A stretch of 64,000 nucleotides of DNA from Thalassobacillus_A hwangdonensis (lineage in GTDB: Bacteria; Bacillota; Bacilli; Bacillales; Halobacillaceae), in assembly GCF_042675915.1 (NCBI RefSeq), contig NZ_JBHTKL010000005.1:620001-684000 (forward strand), given 5' to 3'. The position numbers and the translations under genes are program-made. Positions 49,940 through 58,091 of the stretch are shown here, piece by piece. The first letter of the stretch is position 1. The number at the start of each line of letters is the position of its first letter. The notes beneath the pieces are model-generated. The model searched no databases, was not told where the DNA came from, and was given only the letters and a program-made list of their open reading frames with translations.

Positions 49940-50584
49940 ATGAAGTTCTTTATCGATACTGCGAATATTGAAGATATCAGGGAAGCCAATGCACTTGGCA
50001 TCCTTGCTGGAGTTACGACGAACCCTAGCCTCGTTGCGAAGGAAGGCGTCTCTTTTCATGAAAGACTGAAGGAAATCACTGCTGAAGTGGAAGGTTCCGT
50101 CAGTGCAGAAGTCATTTCGGAAGATGCTGAAGGGATGATCGAAGAGGGGAAGGAACTTGCTGCAATTGCTCCGAACATCACGGTGAAGGTACCGATGACG
50201 ATGGAAGGCCTGAAAGCAGTCAAAGCATTTTCCGATCTTAATATCAAAACCAATGTGACATTGATCTTCTCCGCGAACCAGGCTTTGTTGGCGGCAAGAG
50301 CGGGAGCGACGTACGTTTCGCCTTTCCTTGGCCGTCTTGATGATATCGGTCAGAACGGTATGGAACTGGTGGCGCAGATTGCCCAGATTTTCGACACGCA
50401 TGCCATTGAAACAGAAATCATCGCAGCTTCGATCCGCCACCCGATTCATGTAACAGAGGCAGCGACATATGGTGCCCATATTGCGACGGTTCCTTTTAAA
50501 GTACTTAGCCAGCTTGTGAAGCATCCACTTACAGATCAAGGTATTAAAAAGTTCCTTGCCGATTGGAACGATAGTCAAAAATAA
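49940..50584 (+). CDS. tal: Transaldolase-like protein (fructose-6-phosphate aldolase/TalC subfamily)
   Basis: 214 residues, the short TalC-type subfamily. Blocks are MKFFIDTANIEDIREANALG, GVTTNPSLVAKEG, the Schiff-base Lys in NITVKVPMTMEGLKAV near 83 and NVTLIFSANQALLAARAGA. It works in the non-oxidative pentose phosphate pathway. GAGGAGGG is upstream of the ATG. The position between fba and murA2 matches B. subtilis ywjH. Confidence 0.94.
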   Translation: MKFFIDTANIEDIREANALGILAGVTTNPSLVAKEGVSFHERLKEITAEVEGSVSAEVISEDAEGMIEEGKELAAIAPNITVKVPMTMEGLKAVKAFSDLNIKTNVTLIFSANQALLAARAGATYVSPFLGRLDDIGQNGMELVAQIAQIFDTHAIETEIIAASIRHPIHVTEAATYGAHIATVPFKVLSQLVKHPLTDQGIKKFLADWNDSQK

Positions 50585-50653
50585 CAGGCATGAAATTGGA
50601 AAATATGTGCAAACTAACAGAAATTCTTAACACAGATAAGTGAGGAGTTTGTC

Positions 50654-51940
50654 ATGCAAAAATTATTGATCGAAGGCGGAAAACGGTTGAATGGTCAGGT
50701 CAGGATCAGTGGAGCGAAAAACAGTGCGGTCGCGCTGCTTCCAGCTGCGATCCTGGCAGAATCGGACGTAACGATTGAAGGTCTGCCGAAAATTTCCGAC
50801 TTGGAAATCCTCGGCGATCTTTTAGAAGAAATTGGTGGAAAAGTGGAAAAGGATGGACAGACCATCCATATCGATCCATCGAATATGATTTCCATGCCAC
50901 TTCCGAATGGAAAAGTGAAAAAGCTGCGTGCATCCTATTACTTCATGGGTGCAATGCTTGGGCGTTTCAAAAAAGCAGTCATCGGTCTTCCGGGAGGATG
51001 TCATCTGGGGCCAAGACCAATCGACCAGCACATCAAAGGCTTCGAAGCGCTTGGTGCACAGGTGACCAATGAGCAAGGTGCGATCTATCTTCGGGCAGAT
51101 GAGCTTCGAGGTGCAAGGATCTATCTTGACGTAGTAAGTGTTGGAGCAACCATCAATATCATGCTTGCAGCTGTCAAAGCAAAAGGTAAGACAATCATCG
51201 AAAATGCCGCAAAAGAACCGGAAATCATTGATGTGGCGACATTGCTGACAAGCATGGGAGCGAAAATCAAAGGTGCCGGAACGGATGTCATCCGAATCGA
51301 AGGTGTAGAAACGTTATCAGGGTGCATGCATACGATCATTCCTGACCGGATCGAGGCAGGTACGTATGCGATCATGGCAGCAGCTCAAGGGGAAGAGATG
51401 CTGATTGATAATGTGATTCCGCAACACCTCGAGTCACTTCTTGCCAAGCTGAGAGAGATGGGTGTCTCGATTGAAGCGAACGAAGAGCAACTGTTGATCA
51501 AGCCAGGTAATAAACTGAAGAGTGTCGACATCAAGACGCTGGTTTATCCAGGTTTTCCGACAGACTTGCAACAGCCATTCACTTCTCTGCTGACAAAGGC
51601 AGAAGGGACAGGTGTCGTAACAGATACCATCTATTCCGCTCGGTTCAAGCATATTGATGAATTGCGCCGCATGAATGCGAACATTAAAGTCGAGGGTGGA
51701 GCAGCGATCGTTGCCGGCCCATATCAGCTCGAGGGTGCAAAAGTGAAGGCGAGTGACCTGCGTGCGGGAGCTGCGCTGATCATCGCTGCATTGATGGCTG
51801 ATGGCGTTACGGAAATCACGGGGCTAGAGCATATCGATCGGGGATACGAAGAGATTGCTCAGAAATTGACAAGCCTTGGTGCAACCGTTTGGAGAGAGGA
51901 AATGTCCGAAGAAGAAGTGGAACAGTTTCAAAATTCTTAA
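50654..51940 (+). CDS. murA2: UDP-N-acetylglucosamine 1-carboxyvinyltransferase 2
   Basis: 428 residues, EPSP-synthase fold. The fosfomycin-sensitive Cys is in IGLPGGCHLGPRPIDQHIKG near 117, with ISGAKNSAVALLPAAILAES at the N-terminus. It commits UDP-GlcNAc to peptidoglycan synthesis. Gene position (fba-tal-murA-glpX) identifies it as the second paralogue, MurAB/MurZ of B. subtilis. GAGGAG is 8-9 bp before the ATG. Confidence 0.95.
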   Translation: MQKLLIEGGKRLNGQVRISGAKNSAVALLPAAILAESDVTIEGLPKISDLEILGDLLEEIGGKVEKDGQTIHIDPSNMISMPLPNGKVKKLRASYYFMGAMLGRFKKAVIGLPGGCHLGPRPIDQHIKGFEALGAQVTNEQGAIYLRADELRGARIYLDVVSVGATINIMLAAVKAKGKTIIENAAKEPEIIDVATLLTSMGAKIKGAGTDVIRIEGVETLSGCMHTIIPDRIEAGTYAIMAAAQGEEMLIDNVIPQHLESLLAKLREMGVSIEANEEQLLIKPGNKLKSVDIKTLVYPGFPTDLQQPFTSLLTKAEGTGVVTDTIYSARFKHIDELRRMNANIKVEGGAAIVAGPYQLEGAKVKASDLRAGAALIIAALMADGVTEITGLEHIDRGYEEIAQKLTSLGATVWREEMSEEEVEQFQNS

Positions 51941-51992
51941 TTGATTTCCATGGAGATGGGGAAAATCAAGGAATGAATGGAGAGGAATAACC

Positions 51993-52961
51993 ATGGAAAG
52001 AAGTTTATCGATGGAATTGGTACGTGTAACAGAGGCGGCAGCACTTAAATCTGCCAGATGGATGGGCAGAGGAAAGAAAGATGAAGCAGATGATGCTGCT
52101 ACCTCAGCTATGCGTGACGTTTTCGATACGATTCCGATGAAGGGGACAGTCGTCATCGGTGAAGGAGAAATGGACGAAGCGCCGATGCTTTATATTGGGG
52201 AAAAGCTCGGCAATGGCTATGGACCACGTGTCGATGTAGCTGTCGATCCATTGGAAGGAACGAATATCGTAGCTCAAGGGACATGGAATGCACTAGCCGT
52301 CATTGCCATTGCAGACGACGGGCAGCTGCTCCATGCACCGGATATGTACATGGATAAAATTGCAGTTGGCCCGGAAGCAGTAGGGAAAATCAACATCAAT
52401 GCTTCCATTAAAGAAAACCTTGAAGCAGTTGCAAAAGCGAAGAATAAAGATGTGGAAGATGTCGTCGCTATCGTGCTGAACAGAAAAAGGCATGAAGGCA
52501 TCATCCAGGAAATCCGTGAAGCAGGTGCACGAATCAAGCTGATCCCTGATGGGGATGTTGCTGCGGCGATCAATACTGCCTTCGATCATACAGGTGTCGA
52601 TATCCTGTTCGGTTCCGGAGGTGCACCTGAAGGCGTGCTTGCAGCAGTGGCACTTAAATGTCTTGGCGGAGAAATCCAGGGGAAACTGATTCCTTCCAAT
52701 GATGAAGAGCGCCAGCGCTGCTATGATATGGGAATCGAAGATTTGGACAAAGTCCTGTATATGGATGACTTTGTCGGCGGCGACGATGCCATTTTTGCCG
52801 CATCAGGCGTTACAGACGGAGAGCTGTTGAAAGGTGTTCAATTCAAAGGGAACAAAGCAACGACCCAGACCCTTGTCATGCGCGCCAAATCAGGAACCGT
52901 CCGCTTCATCGACGGCGACCACAGCCTTAAGAAAAAACCGAACCTAGTAATCAAACCTTAA
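51993..52961 (+). CDS. glpX: Class II fructose-1,6-bisphosphatase GlpX
   Basis: 322 residues. The lithium-sensitive phosphatase motifs are GTVVIGEGEMDEAPMLYIGE and VDVAVDPLEGTNIVAQGTWN, and the substrate loop is DILFGSGGAPEGVLAAVAL. It dephosphorylates fructose-1,6-bisphosphate in gluconeogenesis and corresponds to B. subtilis ywjI. GAGAGGAA precedes the ATG. Fba, Tal and GlpX lie close together with MurA2. Confidence 0.94.
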   Translation: MERSLSMELVRVTEAAALKSARWMGRGKKDEADDAATSAMRDVFDTIPMKGTVVIGEGEMDEAPMLYIGEKLGNGYGPRVDVAVDPLEGTNIVAQGTWNALAVIAIADDGQLLHAPDMYMDKIAVGPEAVGKININASIKENLEAVAKAKNKDVEDVVAIVLNRKRHEGIIQEIREAGARIKLIPDGDVAAAINTAFDHTGVDILFGSGGAPEGVLAAVALKCLGGEIQGKLIPSNDEERQRCYDMGIEDLDKVLYMDDFVGGDDAIFAASGVTDGELLKGVQFKGNKATTQTLVMRAKSGTVRFIDGDHSLKKKPNLVIKP

Positions 52962-52983
52962 TCGACCAATACTTATACAATAA

Positions 52984-53027
52984 TGAAAATGCGTTACTAT
53001 CTACATAGAACGCATTTTCATTTTTTC
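52984..53027 (+). terminator. Terminator of glpX
   Basis: TGAAAATGCGTT (52984-52995) pairs perfectly with AACGCATTTTCA (53009-53020), followed by TTTTTT. Confidence 0.9.
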
Positions 53028-53035
53028 TAATTCAA

Positions 53036-53153
53036 TTGATGGGGGATAAATTGACTCGCTTTCCGCGGACGAACGTTCGAGCCTCCTCACTTCGTTGCGG
53101 GGTCTCTCTCGTACGTTTTTCCGCTGGAGTCTCGCCAATTTATCCCCCATCAA
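53036..53153 (-). repeat. Palindromic interspersed element, copy D
   Basis: The core is in reverse orientation (GACTCGCTTTCCGCGG ... GAGCCTCCTC ... GGAGTCTCGCC). The outer arms TTGATGGGGGATAAATTG (53036-53053) and CAATTTATCCCCCATCAA (53136-53153) are perfectly complementary over 18 bp. It starts 9 bp after the glpX terminator. Confidence 0.85.
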
Positions 53154-53218
53154 CGCGCCATTGAGGCTTTGAAAGTGTAAATACTGAATCATTAAGCAAT
53201 TATGTTATAAATCAAAGC

Positions 53219-53391
53219 ATTGGTTCCGTACACTCCATTCAGTTAGGAGGAGGGAAACGGCGAGACTCCAGTGGGAGATGCAGAACAGGTGAGACCCCAC
53301 AAGTCGTGAAACGACTGAGGAGGCTCAGCGTCTGCCCACGGAAAGCGAGTCGTTTCCTGGATCCTTTGTCCTTTTTTGGTAAGGAACCAAT
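53219..53391 (+). repeat. Palindromic interspersed element, copy E
   Basis: The core (GCGAGACTCCAGTGGGAG ... GTGAGACCCCACAAG ... GAGGAGGCTCAGCG ... CCCACGGAAAGCGAGTC) is followed by GTTTCCTGGATCC. Outer arms ATTGGTTCC (53219-53227) and GGAACCAAT (53383-53391) are complementary. Copies D and E face each other in the 838-bp gap between glpX and rho. Confidence 0.8.
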
Positions 53392-53468
53392 ATTCCTTTA
53401 AAGCAGTGCAAGAATGAGTGTCTTCATTCCAATGGAGACATAGATGAACTGTTCAAAGAAGATTTTTC

Positions 53469-53543
53469 ATTTTCATATTGAATAATCAAACTTAAAAGAG
53501 TTAAAATGGTTAATGTTATAATTAATATATTCAATATGAAAAT
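53469..53543. repeat. 75-bp element with 16-bp perfect terminal inverted repeats
   Basis: ATTTTCATATTGAATA (53469-53484) and its exact complement TATTCAATATGAAAAT (53528-53543) enclose 43 A/T-rich bp. It looks like a miniature inverted-repeat element or a large hairpin. No target-site duplication is obvious. Confidence 0.55.
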
Positions 53544-53548
53544 ATAGT

Positions 53549-53629
53549 TTAAGCCCCGACAGCTTCTTTCAATAGCTTCGAGAATTCTTCCAATCCTTCT
53601 TCAGGGCTCTGCACAACTGGCAGCTTGCC
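53549..53629 (-). pseudogene. Possible C-terminal remnant of a lost gene
   Basis: The minus strand encodes GKLPVVQSPEEGLEEFSKLL followed by KEAVGA and a stop, 26 residues bounded upstream by another stop. The amphipathic, protein-like composition suggests the C-terminal end of a decayed gene. The parent family was not identified. It lies between two repeat types upstream of rho. The remaining bases to 53799 contain no clear gene and probably hold the rho promoter and leader. Confidence 0.35.
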
Positions 53630-53799
53630 TTAGTATCCGTTTAAAAACCGGACAGACAGAGTCTTTTATGTTGTACGAAGTACGCACACACTTCATAGTT
53701 TGAAAGATTTCCAATTATGGCTTTCTTGGATCAGGAACGATCGGACAGGGACTTGCTACTATTTCTCAAACGTTAAAAATTCATAGGTGTGGTGATATT

Positions 53800-55098
53800 G
53801 TGGCTGAACTTACTATTTCCCATTTAGAAACACTTACCTTGAAGGATCTTTATGCGCTTGCACGCCAATTCAAGGTTTCCTATTATGCAAAATTGACGAA
53901 ACGCGAACTTATTTTTGCCATTTTGAAGGGACAGGCAGAAAAAGGCGGTTACCTCTTCATGGATGGAATCCTGGAGATCATCCCGTCTGAAGGCTTCGGC
54001 TTTCTGCGCCCGATCAATTACTCTCCGAGTGCAGAGGATATTTATATTTCTGCGTCTCAGATCCGCCGTTTCGATTTGCGTAACGGAGATAAAGTATCTG
54101 GTAAAGTACGACCGCCAAAAGAAAATGAACGGTACTACGGACTGCTTCATGTCGATGCAGTGAACGGAGAGGATCCGGAGACAGCGAAAGAACGAGTCCA
54201 TTTTCCTGCACTGACGCCGCTTTATCCAGATCGTCACCTTCAATTGGAAACGACAAGCAACAACTTGTCTTCTAGGATCATGGATTTGATGGCTCCAGTA
54301 GGGTACGGACAACGTGGACTGATCGTTGCACCACCTAAAGCGGGTAAGACGATGCTGTTGAAACAAATTGCCAACAGCATTTCTAAAAACCATCCCGAAT
54401 CTAAGCTGATCATCCTGCTCGTCGATGAACGTCCTGAGGAAGTGACGGACATTGAACGCTCCGTTGCGCCTGACGTCGACGTTGTAAGCTCAACTTTCGA
54501 TGAAGTACCTGAAAATCACATCAAAGTATCCGAGCTAGTCTTGGAACGTGCGATGCGATTAGTCGAACACAAACGTGATGTCATCGTACTGATGGACAGC
54601 ATCACCCGTCTTGCGCGGGCGTACAACCTTGTCATTCCACCAAGTGGACGTACACTATCCGGTGGTATCGATCCTGCTGCATTCCACCGTCCGAAACGCT
54701 TCTTTGGTGCGGCGCGTAACATCGAAGAGGGTGGTAGCCTGACGATTCTTGCCACTGCTTTGGTAGACACAGGGTCAAGAATGGACGATGTCATCTACGA
54801 GGAGTTCAAGGGTACAGGTAATATGGAACTCCATCTTGATCGCAGCTTGGCTGAACGCCGTATCTTCCCTGCAATCGACATTCGCAGATCAGGAACAAGG
54901 AAGGAAGAATTGCTGCTTACGAAGTCCCATATCGAAAAAATCTGGGCGATCCGTAAGACGATGAATGATTCACCGGAATTCGTCGATCGCTTCCTTCGCA
55001 GGCTGAAATCCTCGAAGTCCAATGAGGAATTCTTTGACCTGATGGACAAGGAAATGAAGGGGAAAACCAATGGCAGAAGGGCTTCCAGTCATCAATAA
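53800..55098 (+). CDS. rho: Transcription termination factor Rho
   Basis: 432 residues. The N-terminal helical domain (LKDLYALARQFKVSYYAKLT) and the cold-shock RNA-binding domain (SEGFGFLRPINYSPSAEDIY) are followed by the ATPase core. Its Walker A is VAPPKAGKTMLLKQIA and its Walker B region is VIVLMDSITRLARAYNLV, with the R-loop/Q-loop part NIEEGGSLTILATALVDTG. The start is GTG with a weak site (AGGTGTGGTG), which fits tight control of Rho level. B. subtilis rho is autoregulated through its leader. Confidence 0.96.
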   Translation: MAELTISHLETLTLKDLYALARQFKVSYYAKLTKRELIFAILKGQAEKGGYLFMDGILEIIPSEGFGFLRPINYSPSAEDIYISASQIRRFDLRNGDKVSGKVRPPKENERYYGLLHVDAVNGEDPETAKERVHFPALTPLYPDRHLQLETTSNNLSSRIMDLMAPVGYGQRGLIVAPPKAGKTMLLKQIANSISKNHPESKLIILLVDERPEEVTDIERSVAPDVDVVSSTFDEVPENHIKVSELVLERAMRLVEHKRDVIVLMDSITRLARAYNLVIPPSGRTLSGGIDPAAFHRPKRFFGAARNIEEGGSLTILATALVDTGSRMDDVIYEEFKGTGNMELHLDRSLAERRIFPAIDIRRSGTRKEELLLTKSHIEKIWAIRKTMNDSPEFVDRFLRRLKSSKSNEEFFDLMDKEMKGKTNGRRASSHQ

Positions 55099-55129
55099 AA
55101 CATAAGTCGACAAATGCCTGAACTTGTTC

Positions 55130-55158
55130 TTGCATTGGATTTTCGACCCTGTTATAAT
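55130..55158 (+). promoter_or_regulatory. Sigma-A promoter of rpmE
   Basis: TTGCAT (55130-55135), a 17-bp spacer and TATAAT (55153-55158) precede an ~85-nt leader before rpmE. Firmicutes L31 genes often have a structured autoregulatory leader; I could not confirm its fold here. Confidence 0.75.
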
Positions 55159-55260
55159 CAATCTATGTGAGTTTCGAGATAGGGTATGGCAATCATACTC
55201 ATACGGCTCTTACAATAACTCTGTTTCCAAAGGATTCAGGGCAAAAAGGAGTGGAAGAAC

Positions 55261-55506
55261 ATGAAACAAGGAATTCATCCGAAATACCAAAAGGTAGTAT
55301 TTCTAGATACGAGCTCTGATTTCAAGTTTCTAACCGGATCTACTAAGACTTCCGAAGAAACAATCGAGTGGGAAGATGGCAACACTTACCCATTGATTCG
55401 TGTTGAGATTAGCTCAGCTTCTCATCCGTTCTACACAGGCAAGCAGAAAGCTGACAAAGCTGGCGGCCGTGTTGATCGCTTTAAGAAAAAATATAACCTT
55501 AACTAA
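55261..55506 (+). CDS. rpmE2: 50S ribosomal protein L31, type B
   Basis: 81 residues. The sequence (MKQGIHPKYQKVVFLDTSSD, then PLIRVEISSASHPFYTGKQK) is L31 with no cysteine at all, so it is the zinc-independent C-minus (type B) form. AAAAGGAG precedes the ATG. At this position after rho B. subtilis has the zinc-binding type A rpmE. Confidence 0.95.
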   Translation: MKQGIHPKYQKVVFLDTSSDFKFLTGSTKTSEETIEWEDGNTYPLIRVEISSASHPFYTGKQKADKAGGRVDRFKKKYNLN

Positions 55507-55544
55507 TGATTGGACGTCCATTGGACAGACAATTTCATTAAAAG

Positions 55545-55584
55545 AAAAAACAGGCAAAACGTCTACTTTTGCCTGTTTTTTTTC
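55545..55584 (+). terminator. Terminator of rpmE2
   Basis: AAAAACAGGCAAAA (55546-55559) pairs with TTTTGCCTGTTTTT (55567-55580), followed by TTT. Confidence 0.9.
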
Positions 55585-55621
55585 ACTTAAATCAGGAATT
55601 TTGAGTCTAAATAGATGAAAT

Positions 55622-55705
55622 AAGGGGAGCTGTCCCGAAAAGGGGTGATGACCGGATTTGGTCCGGATCACCCTGTACGGAGTCATTCGGGCTGCTTCCT
55701 TTTTG
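55622..55705 (+). ncRNA. Structured two-stem element ending in a T-run, upstream of tdk
   Basis: The outer stem GGGGAGCTGTCCCGAA (55624-55639) pairs with TTCGGGCTGCTTCC (55686-55699) with small bulges. The inner stem GGGTGAT...CCGGA (643-656 of this kb) pairs with TCCGG...ATCACCC (55662-55673). TTTTTT follows at 55700-55705. It lies beyond the rpmE2 terminator and 90 bp before tdk, so it may be an attenuator, a leader RNA or a second terminator. I match it to no known RNA class. Confidence 0.45.
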
Positions 55706-55794
55706 AATGTATTGCTTGTGCAACTCGAAGATTTCACAGGCGGATTATTGGGAAGAACTAGTTGTAAGAGTTGGAGAAGGGAGCGACTTGCATC

Positions 55795-56415
55795 GTGTAT
55801 GTCATGAAGCAGAGCGGTTGGGTAGAAGTCATTTGCGGAAGTATGTTCAGTGGAAAATCGGAGGAATTGATCCGTAGGGTCCGTCGTGCTACATATGGAA
55901 ATCTTTCTGTACGTGTGTTCAAGCCTGTGATTGACGATCGTTATTCCGAAGATTCCATCGTATCTCATAACGGTACAGCCGTATTGGCCCGCCCGATCGA
56001 AGCATCCAAGGATATTCTTTCCCTTGTAGATGAAAACGTCGATATCGTTGGAATCGATGAAGTGCAGTTTTTCGATAACGACATTGTTGATGTGGTTGAA
56101 ACGCTGGCGGAAAAAGGAATCCGTGTGATTGTAGCCGGTCTCGATACAGATTTCCGCGGAGAACCATTTGGTCAGATGCCGGAACTGATGGCGTTGAGTG
56201 AAACGGTAACGAAGCTGAATGCGATCTGCCCTGTTTGCGGATCCCCTGCCAGTCGTACGCAGCGATTGATTGATGGAAGACCTGCATCCTATGATGACCC
56301 GATCATCCTTGTAGGTGCATCTGAGTCCTATGAACCGAGGTGCCGCCATCACCATGAAGTACCGAATAAACCCAGGCAAGCGTTCGTAAAGAAATACGCA
56401 GAACAGAAAGCCTGA
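55795..56415 (+). CDS. tdk: Thymidine kinase
   Basis: 206 residues. The P-loop is LICGSMFSGKSEELIRRVRR-like (here VICGSMFSGKSEELIRR). The DEVQFF element (IVGIDEVQFFDNDIV) carries Walker B. A lasso region holds zinc cysteines (CPVCGSPASRTQRLIDGRPA) with SESYEPRCRHHHE. It phosphorylates thymidine for salvage. The GTG at 55795 is chosen because it yields MYVMKQSGWVEVICGSMF, matching the family; the TTG at 55771 lies before the ribosome binding site GAAGGGAG. Confidence 0.94.
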   Translation: MYVMKQSGWVEVICGSMFSGKSEELIRRVRRATYGNLSVRVFKPVIDDRYSEDSIVSHNGTAVLARPIEASKDILSLVDENVDIVGIDEVQFFDNDIVDVVETLAEKGIRVIVAGLDTDFRGEPFGQMPELMALSETVTKLNAICPVCGSPASRTQRLIDGRPASYDDPIILVGASESYEPRCRHHHEVPNKPRQAFVKKYAEQKA

Positions 56416-56420
56416 ATGAA

Positions 56421-56449
56421 GTCGAAAGCATATGCTTTCGGCTTTTTTT
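56421..56449 (+). terminator. Terminator of tdk
   Basis: The 18-bp palindrome CGAAAGCATATGCTTTCG (56423-56440) is followed by GCTTTTTTT. Confidence 0.75.
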
Positions 56450-56518
56450 AATGCGAAGATTTTCATAATCCATCTACTCCGGGGCAACCTAAGAAAAACA
56501 AAAAAGGAGTGGGAAGAT

Positions 56519-56923
56519 TTGAAGAAGTGGGCTTTAGCTCTTGCACTGTTAAGCTTTTCTGTCTTGGCCGCATGCAATAACATGGAGGATTACCAGGGTC
56601 AGAATGAAGATCCGAATCCTACTGCAGAAGAAATGAAATTCACCGACACGAAGCCATCTGGAATCGACAATCCAAGGACAATCAACAATGTAGGAAGGAC
56701 ATGGGGGCTGAAACAGGACCGCGATAAAATCATCGAATCCGCTGAAAGTGTGCCTGGGGTGAAAGTCGAGAGGGTCATCCTGGAAAGTGGGTTTGTCCGT
56801 GTGACAGCTTCCATTGATGAAAAGGACCTCAGTGAAGCAGACAAGAAAGACTGGGCAAAACAGATTGAAGAAACCATTGAAGGCGCCATGCCGAGGTATG
56901 ATATCAAAGTGAAAGTAAGGTGA
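56519..56923 (+). CDS. Lipoprotein, possibly YhcN/YlaJ-like
   Basis: 134 residues. A type II signal peptide (MKKWALALALLSFSVLAAC) has a LAAC lipobox with the lipidated Cys at position 19. The mature C-terminal domain (RDKIIESAESVPGVKVERVI, VTASIDEKDLSEADKKDWA) has the beta-alpha pattern seen in YhcN/YlaJ spore lipoproteins; that link is tentative. The TTG at 56519 follows AAAAAGGAGTGG by 7 bp and is the only start giving a proper signal peptide. Confidence 0.8.
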   Translation: MKKWALALALLSFSVLAACNNMEDYQGQNEDPNPTAEEMKFTDTKPSGIDNPRTINNVGRTWGLKQDRDKIIESAESVPGVKVERVILESGFVRVTASIDEKDLSEADKKDWAKQIEETIEGAMPRYDIKVKVR

Positions 56924-57020
56924 AACAGAGGGTTGCAAGGTGGGTATTTTCACAGTCATCTTGTAACTCTTTTTTCTCTATAATATAATTAGACTGTTAT
57001 AGAGAAAGAGGTGGATGAAA

Positions 57021-58091
57021 GTGCTCGATCGTTTACAAACACTTGAAGACCGTTATGAAAAATTGAATGAGCTGCTCAGTGACCCTGAGGTGATCAGCGA
57101 TACTAATAAACTTCGTGAATATTCAAAAGAACAATCAGGTCTGGAAGAGACCGTCCAGGCGTACCGTGAATACAAAGATGTTTCGTCCCAGCTCGATGAC
57201 GCCAAAGTCATGCTTGAGGATAACCTGGATGATGACATGTATGACATGGTCAAAGAGGAAATCAGTGAACTTTCCAAGCAGAAGGAAGAGTTGGAAGAAC
57301 GTTTGAAAGTATTAATGATTCCGAAAGATCCTAATGATGATAAAAACGTCATCATGGAGGTTCGTGGTGCTGCTGGTGGAGATGAAGCGGCGTTGTTCGC
57401 AGGCGATCTTTTCCGCATGTACACGCGTTATGCTGAATCTGAGAGATGGAAAGTCGAAATCATCGAATCCCACCAGAACGATGTTGGTGGCTACAAAGAA
57501 GTCATTTTCATGGTGAATGGTCAAGGAGCTTATTCCAAGCTGAAGTATGAAAATGGCGCACACCGTGTCCAGCGTGTACCCGAGACGGAATCAGGCGGCA
57601 GAATCCACACCTCAACGGCAACGGTAGCCGTACTTCCGGAAGCGGAAGAGGTCGAAGTGGATATCCATGATAAAGATATCCGTGTGGACACATTCGCATC
57701 CAGTGGACCAGGTGGCCAGAGTGTCAACACAACAATGTCAGCTGTCCGTTTGACACATATGCCTACAGGGGTAGTCGTTTCTTGTCAGGATGAAAAATCA
57801 CAGATCAAGAACAAAGAAAAAGCGATGAAAGTGCTTCGTGCCCGTGTGTACGATAAGTTCCAGCAGGAAGCACAGGCGGAGTACGATGAGACTCGTAAAT
57901 CTGCGGTCGGTTCTGGAGATCGCTCCGAGCGTATCCGTACCTACAATTTTCCTCAAAATCGTGTGACCGACCACCGTATCGGATTGACGATTCAGAAACT
58001 GGATCAGATACTTGAAGGAAAAGTAAGTGAAATCATTGATGCGTTGATGATCGAAGAGCAGACGAAAAAATTGGAGCAACTCGGTGAATAA
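57021..58091 (+). CDS. prfA: Peptide chain release factor 1
   Basis: 356 residues, the same as B. subtilis. The catalytic GGQ motif is in FASSGPGGQSVNTTMSAVRL near 230, and the stop-codon recognition region lies around RVPETESGGRIHTSTATVAV (PxT-type region). It terminates translation at UAA and UAG. The GTG at 57021 is 7 bp after AGAGGTG and gives the family start LDRLQTLEDRYEKL; the ATG at 57015 is too close to the site. It overlaps prmC, its methylase gene. Confidence 0.95.
   Translation: MLDRLQTLEDRYEKLNELLSDPEVISDTNKLREYSKEQSGLEETVQAYREYKDVSSQLDDAKVMLEDNLDDDMYDMVKEEISELSKQKEELEERLKVLMIPKDPNDDKNVIMEVRGAAGGDEAALFAGDLFRMYTRYAESERWKVEIIESHQNDVGGYKEVIFMVNGQGAYSKLKYENGAHRVQRVPETESGGRIHTSTATVAVLPEAEEVEVDIHDKDIRVDTFASSGPGGQSVNTTMSAVRLTHMPTGVVVSCQDEKSQIKNKEKAMKVLRARVYDKFQQEAQAEYDETRKSAVGSGDRSERIRTYNFPQNRVTDHRIGLTIQKLDQILEGKVSEIIDALMIEEQTKKLEQLGE

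Noticed and set aside
53722..53799. In-frame stretch before rho resembling a Rossmann loop (GFLGSGTIGQGLA)
   Set aside because: It is bounded upstream by a stop, has no start codon, and Rho homologues begin at the GTG at 53800. The glycine pattern is probably chance, or at most a gene scrap.
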